A stretch of DNA of 64,000 nt. Origin: Cylindrodendrum hubeiense (taxonomy: Eukaryota > Ascomycota > Sordariomycetes > Hypocreales > Nectriaceae). Positions 11,731-21,938 of this stretch are shown one piece after another. The DNA lies in assembly GCA_014621425.1 (NCBI GenBank), contig JAANBB010000086.1, forward strand, positions 1-64,000. The letters are read 5' to 3'. Made by a program: the position numbers and the translations under genes. How positions within the stretch are numbered: the first letter of the stretch is position 1; the number at the start of each line of letters is the position of its first letter. The notes beneath the pieces were generated by a model. The model worked only from the letters and a program-made list of their open reading frames with translations, had not been told where the DNA came from and did no database searches.

Positions 11731-13622
11731 GAGGTCGCGCGGTCGGAGGATTAGAGAATGGGTTGTCGTCGCAAGGCCCGTCCGGCTGAGGTACAGCGGA
11801 CTGCCAGAAGCTTTACTGGGCCTGGCGGGAAGCGGGCGAGAGCGAATGCTCTGCTCAGCTCTTGGGGTCTGCTCAGCTCAGCTCAGCAGAGCTTGGGGCG
11901 GGGAAACTATGTCAGAGGGCGAGACACGTGCTGGGTTCCCATGAAGATACGGTAGCGGATGATGGTGCGCGACGGAATCCAGTGGTATTGGCGATGCTGG
12001 GAGGGCTGGGAGGTTGATGTACGGATTGTTGGAGGAGAGAAGGGAAGAGTGGAGGATGAGCGGGTGGTGAGGCGGAACAGAATGGAAGGGCGACGTCGCG
12101 CAAGTGTGATGATGCCAGCAATAGCAGCCTGGATTTTTCTGGGGCTGCCCCAGGCGGGCCAGGAACGCCCCCAAAAGCCCCAAAAAGACGTATGGACGCA
12201 GCGGTGCAGTAGTGCAGGAGCCCCTTGGCACCCCCCCGAGGCCAACTCGCCGTGGTGCATGTGCTCTCTGTGCGCTCTGTGGGCGCCGGACTTTAGTGGG
12301 CTAGCGGCGGGACCCCGCCTGTGTTCCGGGGGCTCTGGGAAGCACAAGTGGGGGGGTTATGTATCGGGTGACATGGCGCTCCCATAGCCTGTCACGGGCA
12401 TACCGAGGTACACGCTACCTTCGTCCCATGGAACTGAGATGGCTCCATGAGCCAACTTCCTTTCGCCTATGCCAACTCCGTCCACGACACAACTCCACCC
12501 CATCCAACCTGGCTCGTCGTAATGAAATGCTCCGTAAATGGAAACTCTCATTGATCAGCCGGTGTTTATCTTCCCTGTCCCTAGAACAAAGCGGCTCGGG
12601 CCTGCCAACAAAGCACTGCGGAATCCTTCCCTATCACAATCCGTCACCCGCCAGACCAACGTGACCAAGCTGATACAGGTGTTGCAGCTCTTGCTTCTCG
12701 ATCCTTCTCTCGTCCTGCCGCATGCCCAATGGTGATCGAGATGATCTGCCACACGGTCGGGATACCCAAGGCTCCATCGGCAAGCACGACTTGTGCTGTC
12801 GTCGATAACTCCGCCATGATCCAATGAGACGCCAAATCCAAGTCCAAAGTGGCGGGTGCTCGGCGGGCTTTGTTTCTGCATGCCCACGCAGCTCGGCTGC
12901 GGATGTTATCATGCAAGGAATGGCTTCCCGTGCAGTCCAATAGCCTTCTCCGTCTTGTTTGTTTTGACGGATCTTCCTAAGCTGAGGGGGAGGAGAGTAG
13001 GCAATGAGTGCTGCGTGTTTGTCCGGTCTGGGACAGCCAAGCATTGCCTTGGCTGGGGTTCATCAACGCGCAATCCTGTGACTGCCTATTGAGCGTGCTT
13101 GGTGCTTCGTTCTTCATGTTGCGTACCTCGCAGTCACAACCTCTTCGGCCACCTCGTTGCCGTCTGCGCGTCTCCGTCACTGCCTGCAGCTTACCGCAGG
13201 CGAGTCGGGCAAATGCCGTAACCCAACGAAAATCAGCCGGTACTTTCTTTCAGGGTTGTCGCGCAGGGTTGTTGAGTATAACTGCGCCTATCCAACGTTC
13301 GTACTTCCTAGCCAACTTCGGAAGCAAGTCATTCCCTCCCGTGCCATGCCGGCCCTCTATGACGTCCTGTTGCTGTTACCTCACTCCGTCATGCGTCGCC
13401 TTCGGATCCGATCCCCACCTGCGGCCGTGTCCCCGGCAAACCTGTAAGCCCCACTCTGGTCACCTCCGTCTCCGATCCGGGACCCGTTTCCACTCACCTT
13501 AGGAGAGTAGTTGTAAGTGGCGGCGGGTTCATGGGCATGTCACGAAAGTGAAAGGCCAACTGATGGGGGGGCCCTTTCAGAGCCCAACTGAATTATTGCT
13601 ACAGCCACCTGTCCTAGGTGTC
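11731..13622. other. Intergenic: BLM10 promoter and 3' flank of the next gene
   Basis: About 1.9 kb. A short array of GCTCAG hexamers lies at roughly 11851-11886, within 160 bp of the BLM10 start. A run of weak frames around 11.9-13.5 kb on both strands shows no recognisable domain. Nothing else is supportable. Confidence 0.5.
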
Positions 13623-15341
13623 CTAATATTCTAACTTATAAAATGGTTCATCCGTTTGCGCCTGCGAAACACTCTTCCTGCGGAAGATTCTGTTGGTAAT
13701 TTGCCGGATGCTCATGCGTCGCGACTGAGGCTTTTCAGCCTTATCGGCTTTTTCAGCCTCAAAATATATATTCTCCAATGGTGGTCGTCCTTCCTCGCTC
13801 GCCCGAGGTGCGACGAACCTCCTCACGAACCCAGCGCTACCCGACATAGATCTCCGGCGCCCTGGCACCTCCTGGATTGGAAGATCCCTGACGCTGGGCA
13901 TCGGGCTTGGTGACGGCTGCGGCGCAATCTGCTGGGGGCTGGGCGATGAGAAACCACCCCTGATGGGGAAGCTTTGCGATCTTGGCGGATACGCGTTGCT
14001 CGTCCGTCGTTGTAATGTTGCCGGTGGAGGGCGGGTATTTGGCGTCACTGGCCAACCTTCCTGTCGGAGGTTGATCCAAGCTGATGTGACCACCATTAGA
14101 AGCTTGATGTCTTCTGGTACAGCTTTGGTTAATCGGCCTTCGGCACTGGCAGGATTTGGTGCCATCCAGTCCGGTGCACCAGTGGGGTCCACTGGTGCAG
14201 GTCGTGTCGGCGGGTATCGGCCACTCGAAGCTGACATAGTGTTATAGGTATCGAAAACGTCCAGCGCGTTCGACATTAGGGTACCCATGATGGGATGTCT
14301 CCGAGTGTCAGGGTGTATCATACTAAAAGTCCATTTGAACTCAGGCGGCGCAGGACTCGAGGGGGGCGTCGAGGTGCTAGCGGTGCTAGCGGCGGCCCGG
14401 AAAGGGGATGCGATCGCTGAGGCCGCTTTTCTGACCCAGCGGGCTGTGCTAATTCGACCTCGCTCATCGACGCCAATAAATTCATAGGAGCCGTTGGCCA
14501 TCAGGCTCGCCTCCCAGGTTGAGCCATCGTCCATCACGATCTCTGCGGCATCGTCTCCCATGTGAGGAAGAGGGCCAATGACCGCGATAAGATCCCGTTG
14601 GTCTAGGGAATCTTCCTCGTCAAGTGAGCCTGGGGATGCTGGCGTTTCGTAGTCCTCGCTGCGGACGATAAGAAGGTCGTTGAGGCCCAGAGAAGGTTTG
14701 GCGCAGAACAGGCGAGGGCTCCGTTTCGCGAGTCGCGGCACGATGAGAGATCCGACAACCAGGCTTGCGGGGAGGACATCAAAGGCCGGGATAGGTCGTT
14801 TGTCGTTCAGGTCTTGTAGCTGGAGGAGCAGCCGCGGGCGGACCTGTGATAGCCTGCGTTGCTTGGGTCGTAATCGAGGGGCGGGATGGGCCAGGATAAA
14901 CTGCGTCGACTTCCGTGGAGCGCGCTTCCGCCTCGTCCTCTTCCTAGTTGATGTTGAGCAGTCGCTGAGGTCGCTCAGATCAGAGCAGGCCGCAGAGCCC
15001 TCGTCCTCGCTCTGTGGGGATTCCGACGGCGGTAGGTCATCGTCGGTTTCGGGCTCGCGAAAGCGGACCGAAAGCTCCCTCCGAGGCATGTAGTCAGAGG
15101 TTGGCCGTGGACGGGTGGTTCGAGGCGTTATGGGGGCGTGCTCATGATATGACACGGGTCGAGGAGTAGGGCCTGTGGACGACGGAGGAGCCACGACTGC
15201 AGTGGTTCTCGTTTCCGAGTCGGAGGGCTGGCGGAGGGCGGATCGAAGGAAGGGCAAGCGTCGAGGCGGCTGCTGAAGAAGAGAGGATCGGGTTGTCGAG
15301 TATTCGTGGCCGTGTAGGCTGGCACCGGAGTGAAGGAACAT
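13623..15341 (-). CDS. Conserved-looking, largely disordered fungal protein of unknown function
   Basis: A single exon of 572 residues. The first 190 residues are rich in Ser, Pro, Arg and Thr and contain a Ser/Asp/Glu-rich segment followed by the basic run TRKRTRRKRAPRK, a possible nuclear localisation signal. The middle (about residues 200-410) is more ordered: it includes LIAVIGPLPHMGDDAAEIV, YEFIGVDERGRISTARWVR and FKWTFSMIHPDTRRHPIMG, then a helix-like segment ending LLMVVTSAWINLRQEGWP. The C-terminal 140 residues are again low-complexity and end with a basic region (RRMSIRQITNRIFRRKS). The pattern resembles conserved Pezizomycotina proteins of unknown function. I recognise no catalytic motif and assign none. 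Confidence 0.8.
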   Translation of the reverse strand: MFLHSGASLHGHEYSTTRSSLLQQPPRRLPFLRSALRQPSDSETRTTAVVAPPSSTGPTPRPVSYHEHAPITPRTTRPRPTSDYMPRRELSVRFREPETDDDLPPSESPQSEDEGSAACSDLSDLSDCSTSTRKRTRRKRAPRKSTQFILAHPAPRLRPKQRRLSQVRPRLLLQLQDLNDKRPIPAFDVLPASLVVGSLIVPRLAKRSPRLFCAKPSLGLNDLLIVRSEDYETPASPGSLDEEDSLDQRDLIAVIGPLPHMGDDAAEIVMDDGSTWEASLMANGSYEFIGVDERGRISTARWVRKAASAIASPFRAAASTASTSTPPSSPAPPEFKWTFSMIHPDTRRHPIMGTLMSNALDVFDTYNTMSASSGRYPPTRPAPVDPTGAPDWMAPNPASAEGRLTKAVPEDIKLLMVVTSAWINLRQEGWPVTPNTRPPPATLQRRTSNAYPPRSQSFPIRGGFSSPSPQQIAPQPSPSPMPSVRDLPIQEVPGRRRSMSGSAGFVRRFVAPRASEEGRPPLENIYFEAEKADKAEKPQSRRMSIRQITNRIFRRKSVSQAQTDEPFYKLEY

Positions 15342-16376
15342 GGTGGCCGGGCCAGTTCTAGATGTTGCCCATGCGGCAGGCGCGAAGAGGTCGATATAAC
15401 AGAGATGAGGAGGGTAGGGAATTGAGGTAGGGAGGCCAGGGCAAGGTCGGTAAGCTGGGTCGATGGGCCGGTAAGGTCAAGGTCAGGAGAGGTGAGGCAG
15501 CTACGAGATGATATGTGCGATGGCGGTAGAAGTGGTAAAGAGGAGCCGAGTTAATGAGTCGAAAGCCGGTCGGACAACCGATCCAGTCCAATCTGGCGGG
15601 CTGGTAGGCTGGCAGGCTGGGGTTAAATGGTCTGACAGACCAGGATATGTGTGATGGGGTGGGACGCAGGGTCGGCCAGCAGGCACCAGATAATATTGAC
15701 GAGTTGTTGGGAGAGAGTAGTAGAGGCTGAGACGGTGAGAAGAGCCGGGGATGGGCAAGGCGAAATGGGATAGCTTAGAGAGACTAGAGCGTAACCTGGC
15801 CAGGGAGTGAATGATTCAGGGAGGGGTCGACGATGAACGGTCAAGGAAGCGGATGGAGAGGAAACGCGCAGCGGTATGCGTATGGGTAGGTATGGAGCAA
15901 CCGCAGTGAGCAGGCCGTAGCAGCAAGTAGCCCGGGAGCAAGGGATGGAGGAGGATGGAGGCGGAAATAGGGACGGCGCGGTGCGATTGTGTGGGATGCG
16001 ACTCGATCGATGGTGAGTGACGCTGGTCGCGTGGGAGGCTCGGGCACCCACACGGGGCGGGACAGAATCGCAGGGTTTTAGGGGCCAGGGTGCCAAGACG
16101 CCAGGGGGGAGGGTACGAGGGTGTGAGCCGGATACTAGCCCAGGGGCCCTAACTCAACTGAGATGGGCTGGACGCAGTGGATGCAGTGGACGCAGTGGAC
16201 GGATGGCCTGGAGTGGCCTGGAGTGGGCAAAAGTCAGCCTCCGACAAAGCGGTCACTGGGAATTGTCGAGGCGCAGGAACATGGGTTAGGGGAAGGGGGG
16301 AGGCGGATGGATGATGGGCAGATCCAGGGGGACGGCGGCCGTAAGGCACGGCCAAGCTGGGGTAGGTAGCGACGTA

Positions 16377-16408
16377 TCGACGCATCGACGCATCGACGCA
16401 TCGACGTA
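16377..16408. repeat. Tandem 8-bp repeat
   Basis: Four head-to-tail copies of TCGACGCA, the last ending GTA, flanked by further GCGACGTA-like half copies. It lies in noncoding DNA. Confidence 0.85.
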
Positions 16409-18823
16409 GCGATCCATATGGGTCCCGTCTTGCTGCGTCTCTGCGTCTGCCACTGCCATGAGCACAGGAGAGCGGTCAAGGGCATCTACGAGGCTTGCTT
16501 CGACCCCTCGGCGCGCAATCAGCTAATGAGCTGACCGACAGGGAGCATCACCATCGACGCGGGCTTACGTATTGGTGCGTGTGCAGCCGCTGTGCAGCCG
16601 CCGCCGTGTGTGAGACAGCGAGGCTTTGTGAGAGGTGAGAGGCGTGGGAGGCGTGAGAGTGAGGCGAGCACGGACAGCGTCGTTAATTTGGCCGCTGTCT
16701 GACCCAGCGCCGTGGTAATTCGCTGGTCTTGCCGCCAGCGAGGGCAAAAGCAACAGTCTCATCAGTCTGGCTGCAATGGATAAGACGGGCTGGGCCACCT
16801 AATGATGGGTGGCGGGATGGAGGGGGGGGGCCGAGGGAGGCAGGCAGAGTGGGCAAGCTGGGCGGCGAGCTGGGCGAGCTAGGCGAGCTAATGACGAGAC
16901 CGTGGAGAAGTCGAAGAAACTGCACAAACGCCCAAAATGAAGTGGTGGGTGTGGGTTGGGTGCGCGCTGGGTGGGCGTACGGATGTGTGGATGATGCTAC
17001 ATAGTACAATGGAGTGGGTGATGAGGTCGGCCTCTTTGGGATTGGGATTGGGATGTGCTGTGGTGCGTGCGCCCTCCCTGCGCCATACCTGCCGCATCGA
17101 CCTGCGTATTCGTACTCAGAGCTCCAGGTTTATCAGTCAATGTCTCTGGCTTGCTTCGCTCTCTCCTGATGTCTGGCTTGATCTGATACCCTGATTTGAT
17201 ATACTTGGCATTGCCGATCGACATTTTTCTTTTTCGTATTTTGATCCTCTCGTGATGTTAGATTGAGTCTGCTTTCTTTTTCTCCCCCCTATCCCGCCCG
17301 CCCGCCTGCCTCCAAAACCATCGAGGCAAGCTAGACAGATCCATGGATCCCAGCTTGTCGGGTTTCGGGGAAGGGGGATGCCCTGTACTACGTAGCAGTC
17401 CAGCACTGTAGGTACTTCCAGAGCGGAGGCTAGACTCCCAAAATAGGAAAAGGGCACCCATCAAAGGATCAAAGGGGGCGGGCAGCAGGAACAGGCCCCC
17501 GACTCAAGGCTTCCACTGACTGATTCACGGCCACGAGATGGGACGATTCCTAGTCCATCCAATCTGTGTCCCAGATGCGCGTCCTAGTGGCCCCGGAAAG
17601 TCTCGCCGGAACCCACCACCACCACTTGGAAGGGCTATGCAGCCCGCCAGTGCTGGTGGCCGACGCCCTATGCCGTGGCCCTGTGGGACGTGGCTGGCAG
17701 CGAGGGGACGTGCGGGCTGGGCGTCCAATGCGTCCCGGGGCCGCTAAAAGCAAACCGTGGACGTGCCCCATCCGTTGGAAAGTGCCCTGAGAATGGGGGG
17801 TTGGCTAGCGGTCAGGGTCGGCACGGCGGGCGGCTGGGGATCGCATGGCGGCGGATCGTTAATTTGGAGGTGGCGACGGAGCGAACCTCCGAGCCCGAGA
17901 GCACGCGACTGGGCCACACGGATCCGTGGAAAAGCGAAATGAGAGCCCGGCGTGTGCGAACGGCCTCCTGCGCTCCCGTATCCTCAGGGCCTCGGACCCT
18001 GCGCGTTCCCATGGAAATTTCCAGAAATACCCTCGACGATTGAAGGCTGGGACCTCCACAATCCCCACCGTCGCCGACCGCCGAGTTTGCGACGTCCTGC
18101 GTCCTTGTCCTGATCCAGCACCGTTTGCCGGTGTGCGGACGGGACGGGTCGGGATCATGCCGCCAGCAGCGAGTCTTGGCCTCGGGGGGTTGTGCTATGT
18201 AAAGGGCGGTTATACCAACCCCTCGATGACAAAGCGTAAGCGTCCGTCCTCAACCTCTCGCAGCGGGACTGCGCCGTACTCTGCGCAGTAACAGTCGTTG
18301 GCGTGAGGTCATTCCTCGAACGATGGTGATCAAAACATGTTAAAAGCCCGCGGGCGCTAACCTCAACACGAGCGGGCGGAATCCCCCACCATGGGCCGCA
18401 CCATTGTTGACTTTTGCTACACATGTACCAAACCGTCTCGAGCCAAGTCGGGGCACTTGCTGCTGGTTAAGGCAGGTCCCGACAAGTTGACTGGCGGCGC
18501 GGGAGGCGGAAGTGCGAGCAGACAAGCGAGCGGGACTGCGGGACGCTGCCAGGACGCTTGAGAGACGCTTGGGGATGACGGACGTGTGAACGTGGTTGTG
18601 GGTTTGTGGATATGGACATGGGCACATGGGGCATGGGTTGGAAGCGCATACATGGCCGTACATATGTGTATCATGCCAACTCAGACCGCTTGTCCGCCCG
18701 GAGAGGCCCGACCAATTGCTTGATGCCATGACCGAGCTCCCAGGCTTTAAACACTGACATACATACGGGCCGTTTGTGTTGTCCCGACGCACTGATCTGG
18801 CTGGAGCGCCCTGCCCAATCGAT

Positions 18824-18862
18824 AAGCACCGAGAGCTCAACACTTTTGAGCTCTCGGTGCTT
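18824..18862. repeat. Perfect 17-bp inverted repeat with 5-nt loop
   Basis: The left arm AAGCACCGAGAGCTCAA (18824-18840) is exactly complementary to the right arm (18846-18862), with CACTT between them. The sequence would form a strong hairpin in DNA or RNA. No gene, T-run or terminal repeat pair is associated with it. Confidence 0.9.
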
Positions 18863-19174
18863 TGTGTATGCAGGCTCCGAGACACGACCACGATGCGCCT
18901 GTTTCTGCTCCTGGTTGAGAACTTCTGGATGGGGAGATCGGCCGGGATCCCGGACTCTCGTCGTTGTTCCGTGGAATCTTCCTGGAATCTACGAAAACTG
19001 GCGGGGTCGCTTACATGATGCTGGCAGTCCGCCTTCTCCGCCGTTTCGCGTCCAAGTCTCGTCACTAACACCGCAAATTCTCTTCCTCGCGCGCGCGTGC
19101 TCGTCCCTCCGGACATTCACGGCCTTCCTGTCAAAATTTGTCCCAGAAAACATTGCTCTTGTGGACCTTTCCGG

Positions 19175-19205
19175 CCAATGGTTGGGTCTCCAACCAATGG
19201 TTGGG
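19175..19205. repeat. 12-bp direct repeat containing CCAAT
   Basis: CCAATGGTTGGG occurs at 19175-19186 and again at 19194-19205. The spacer includes CCAAC, so a small hairpin is also possible. CCAAT is the core recognised by the HAP/NF-Y complex in fungi, but occupancy is not shown. Confidence 0.6.
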
Positions 19206-20397
19206 ATTCCAGCCCTTCCGGCACTATCCATCTGAGATCGGAGTCGCGAATCAAGTACCGCGCGCGAGCGCCTCCATCTGCCGGACGTGGTTAATCTCGA
19301 CCACTTGAGTCACTTGCTCAAGAGCCGCAACGTAGATCTCTAGCCTCGGGATTCTTTGTTTGCCCGGCCTCCGCATCCCAGTCGGAGTCTTTTATATCCC
19401 TCGGCTGACCTTGGATGGAGGATCTGTGGCAAGTCATGGTCGAAAAGTGCACCTGACACACACTAGATCTTACTTAGTTCATCCGAGCTTTCCGGATGTC
19501 CCATCAGAGAACAGACGCAGATCTTTCCAACGGAACAGCTTCACTCCATCCCACCCAAGGTCATCTGGTCTGACAGCCCTAGCTCGATATATCCTGTAGC
19601 CCCCACGGCATGTTATCAAACTTTTGAGGCCAGCTCATTCACATGAAAGTTTCCGACCTGGTGGATGAAGTTGCACTCCGACACGGGCACGTGGACGTAG
19701 CAGTCACGGGATAGAACGCCATTCAATAATCCAACCGCAAGTGTACAAATAACGCAGTCTTCGGGTTGCAACCATGACACCTTCCAGGGTGGCTTAATTT
19801 CCATTTAATAACCACGGTGCACTGCAGTCAGACCCTTGTATCAGATGGTGATCCAAGGTTGCACTGCATTCTAGACTCAGACTCTCGGAATAGTGTCGAG
19901 AGTGAGCGCCAAGAAAACAAAAGGAAATATGATAGGTTTGCGCACGGAAACTGCACGTGTATAGACCCTAGTATCAATTTTATTTGGGACCCTGGATTTC
20001 CAAATCCGTCACTCACATGTTAGTATAGAGTGGTGCATGTCGTCAATCTTGATATGTAGTGCTGCAGCTCCTTGGTGGGTTGTTCCTGGGGGGGTTGGCT
20101 TAGTCATCAGCCCCGTCCAACGGCCCGAGCCAGCCCACCTCCGATATCGAAATCTCCAATTCTCCGAGCCAGCTTCAGCACGAATATCACGACTCGCACG
20201 TACCTTGCTTGGGAGCTCTGTCAAGGTGCCACCGCTCTCCCCACCCACCCAATCAGTCTGTCATTGCCCATATCAGGCCGAAATCCGGTCTGGACCAGAC
20301 TCCAACGGCTTGAAACCGCTCAGCCTGTCCTGTTCGACCATGCGCCTAGCCAATCTATATCCACCTTGAATCCTCGTCTGCGACGACCGCCGTCAAC

Positions 20398-21679
20398 ATG
20401 CGTCGCTCAATGTTCATTGCCGCGGAAAACTCGCGGCATCGCGTTGCCATGATCGCCCTCTACCGTGCCCTCATAAAATCTGGCAATAAGATCGCACTTC
20501 CCCAAAACCTGCAACCTTCAGGTCCAGTACATCCCATCGTTCACCTAATCAGGAAACGGGTCCGCAAGAACAAGACCTACACCAGTCTACGGCTTATATA
20601 CGCCGCAATGGCCGCTGGCTACAAGGTACTACCTGTAATTAATGGCCTGTCTAGCTCTAGCTAATGTTTGATTGCCTTAGTTTCTCACCATGTTCACCAA
20701 AGCCCAGAATCCAAAGTCCTCTGAATATGCCATGATTGTCAACCACTTGCGCAAACGCGCAGATGAAGCCGCCCTATCTCGCTCAAAACTCCCGCCCCGG
20801 AAACAACATAAGCGATGGGAGAAGAATAATCCCCCACTCCTAATCAAGATATCCGACCCCACCGAACCCCCGGAGTACATCTCGACAGTCCGCCCTCGAC
20901 CCAAATCCGACTTCAACGGCGAGAGAAAGGTACCCGTTTTTACTGCAACGACTGAAGGCCTGCCTTTCCTACGAACCCGAAAGCCCCAGCCGCGCATTTT
21001 GTCCAAAATCATAGGCAAGAAACAAAGAGTGCTCCGAAAAAGGATATACAGTATTGTCGACATCAATGAGGAACACATGCCAGCTGCGGAACAAGAGGAT
21101 AACTGGGACAGGTTGGTACGGAAGGAATTGAGAGCGGCAGGACTGGAGGAAGAAGGACCTCCAGAGGGGCCATTCGGTACATACCAGCGTAGCCAGGTGT
21201 TGTCAAGGCTTTGGTATATGGCCCAGCTCGACACAACCTGGAATGACTGGATCGCGCGGGGTCGCGCATTAGGTCAGATCGCGGAACAAGAGCGAACACT
21301 AGCAGAGGAGGAAAAACGAATTGCGGACGGAACGCAGGAGGTTGCCGCAGCGGCCCAAGTCGTTGAGGAAACGACAGATCCCGTTACAGCAAAGATGCTG
21401 GAAAACAAGCGGGACGCCACCCCATCCCCAATCCCGGTGGCAGACCCTTTCCTAGCTCCTAGGTGGCAGGCGATAGTGGAACGCAACGAAAACAAACTCC
21501 TCCCACGCAACGGTCCTGACCCCAGAGCAAAGACTGGGCGTGGGGGCGATACCGCAAGGCATGGAAAAGACAATGCCCAAACAAAGGACCGAAACCAAAC
21601 CCTGCCTAGCGATGACTTCGACATCGACTCAGCTCTGGATGCCTTCGGAACTCTGGCATTGAAGAGAAAGGTCTCTTAG
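20398..21679 (+). CDS. LYR-motif (Complex 1 LYR-like) protein with long C-terminal extension
   Basis: Two exons, 20398-20625 and 20681-21679, give 408 residues. The 55-nt intron has a GTACTA donor and a GCTAATG branch-like sequence. The N-terminus reads RHRVAMIALYRALIKSG, with the Leu-Tyr-Arg triad at residues 21-23 followed by a basic helix. This fits LYR/Complex1_LYR-like proteins, which act mostly in mitochondria as assembly factors for respiratory complexes or partners of iron-sulphur cluster transfer. Most LYR proteins are only 80-150 residues, so the remaining 250+ residues are unusual. They are basic, with a helical Glu/Lys-rich part near 290-320 and a polar tail. The C-terminal part could be a separate mitochondrial or ribosome-associated function; I cannot assign it. 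The gene converges on the kinase gene with a 259-bp gap. Confidence 0.75.
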
Positions 21680-21938
21680 ACACTGTACGAAGTATTGTAT
21701 TAGTATATACCCAAATCGCCAACAGGGTCGATGTGACGAGTAGATAGTTTACGGGACAATGATATATAACTTAGGCATGATGGTCCCCTGGTATTCATGC
21801 TTTTGTTTTTGGCCACTGGCGCTATGCAAAAAAGACAATTGGTATATCCAAACCCCCAAACCCAAAAATACATTATCGTAACATCATTCTGACGAGGCTT
21901 GTTAATTCCGATCCATCAAATAGCTCGTAGTGATTCCA

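Larger units (their letters stand above)
15342..20397. other. Five-kilobase stretch without a supportable gene
   Basis: This separates a minus-strand gene (ending its 5' side at 15341) from a plus-strand gene starting at 20398, so it is a shared upstream region. It contains short tandem arrays at 16166-16235 and 16377-16408, a perfect 17-bp inverted repeat at 18824-18862 and a CCAAT-containing direct repeat at 19175-19205. The longest frame, 258 codons at 18340-19116 on the minus strand, lacks any recognisable domain and spans the inverted repeat, so I treat it as chance. Long noncoding transcripts or 5' leaders are possible but cannot be seen. Confidence 0.5.

Noticed and set aside
18340..19116. 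258-codon minus-strand open frame in the gene-free interval
   Set aside because: Low-complexity composition, no domain, and it runs through the perfect inverted repeat; no splice partners or start context were convincing.
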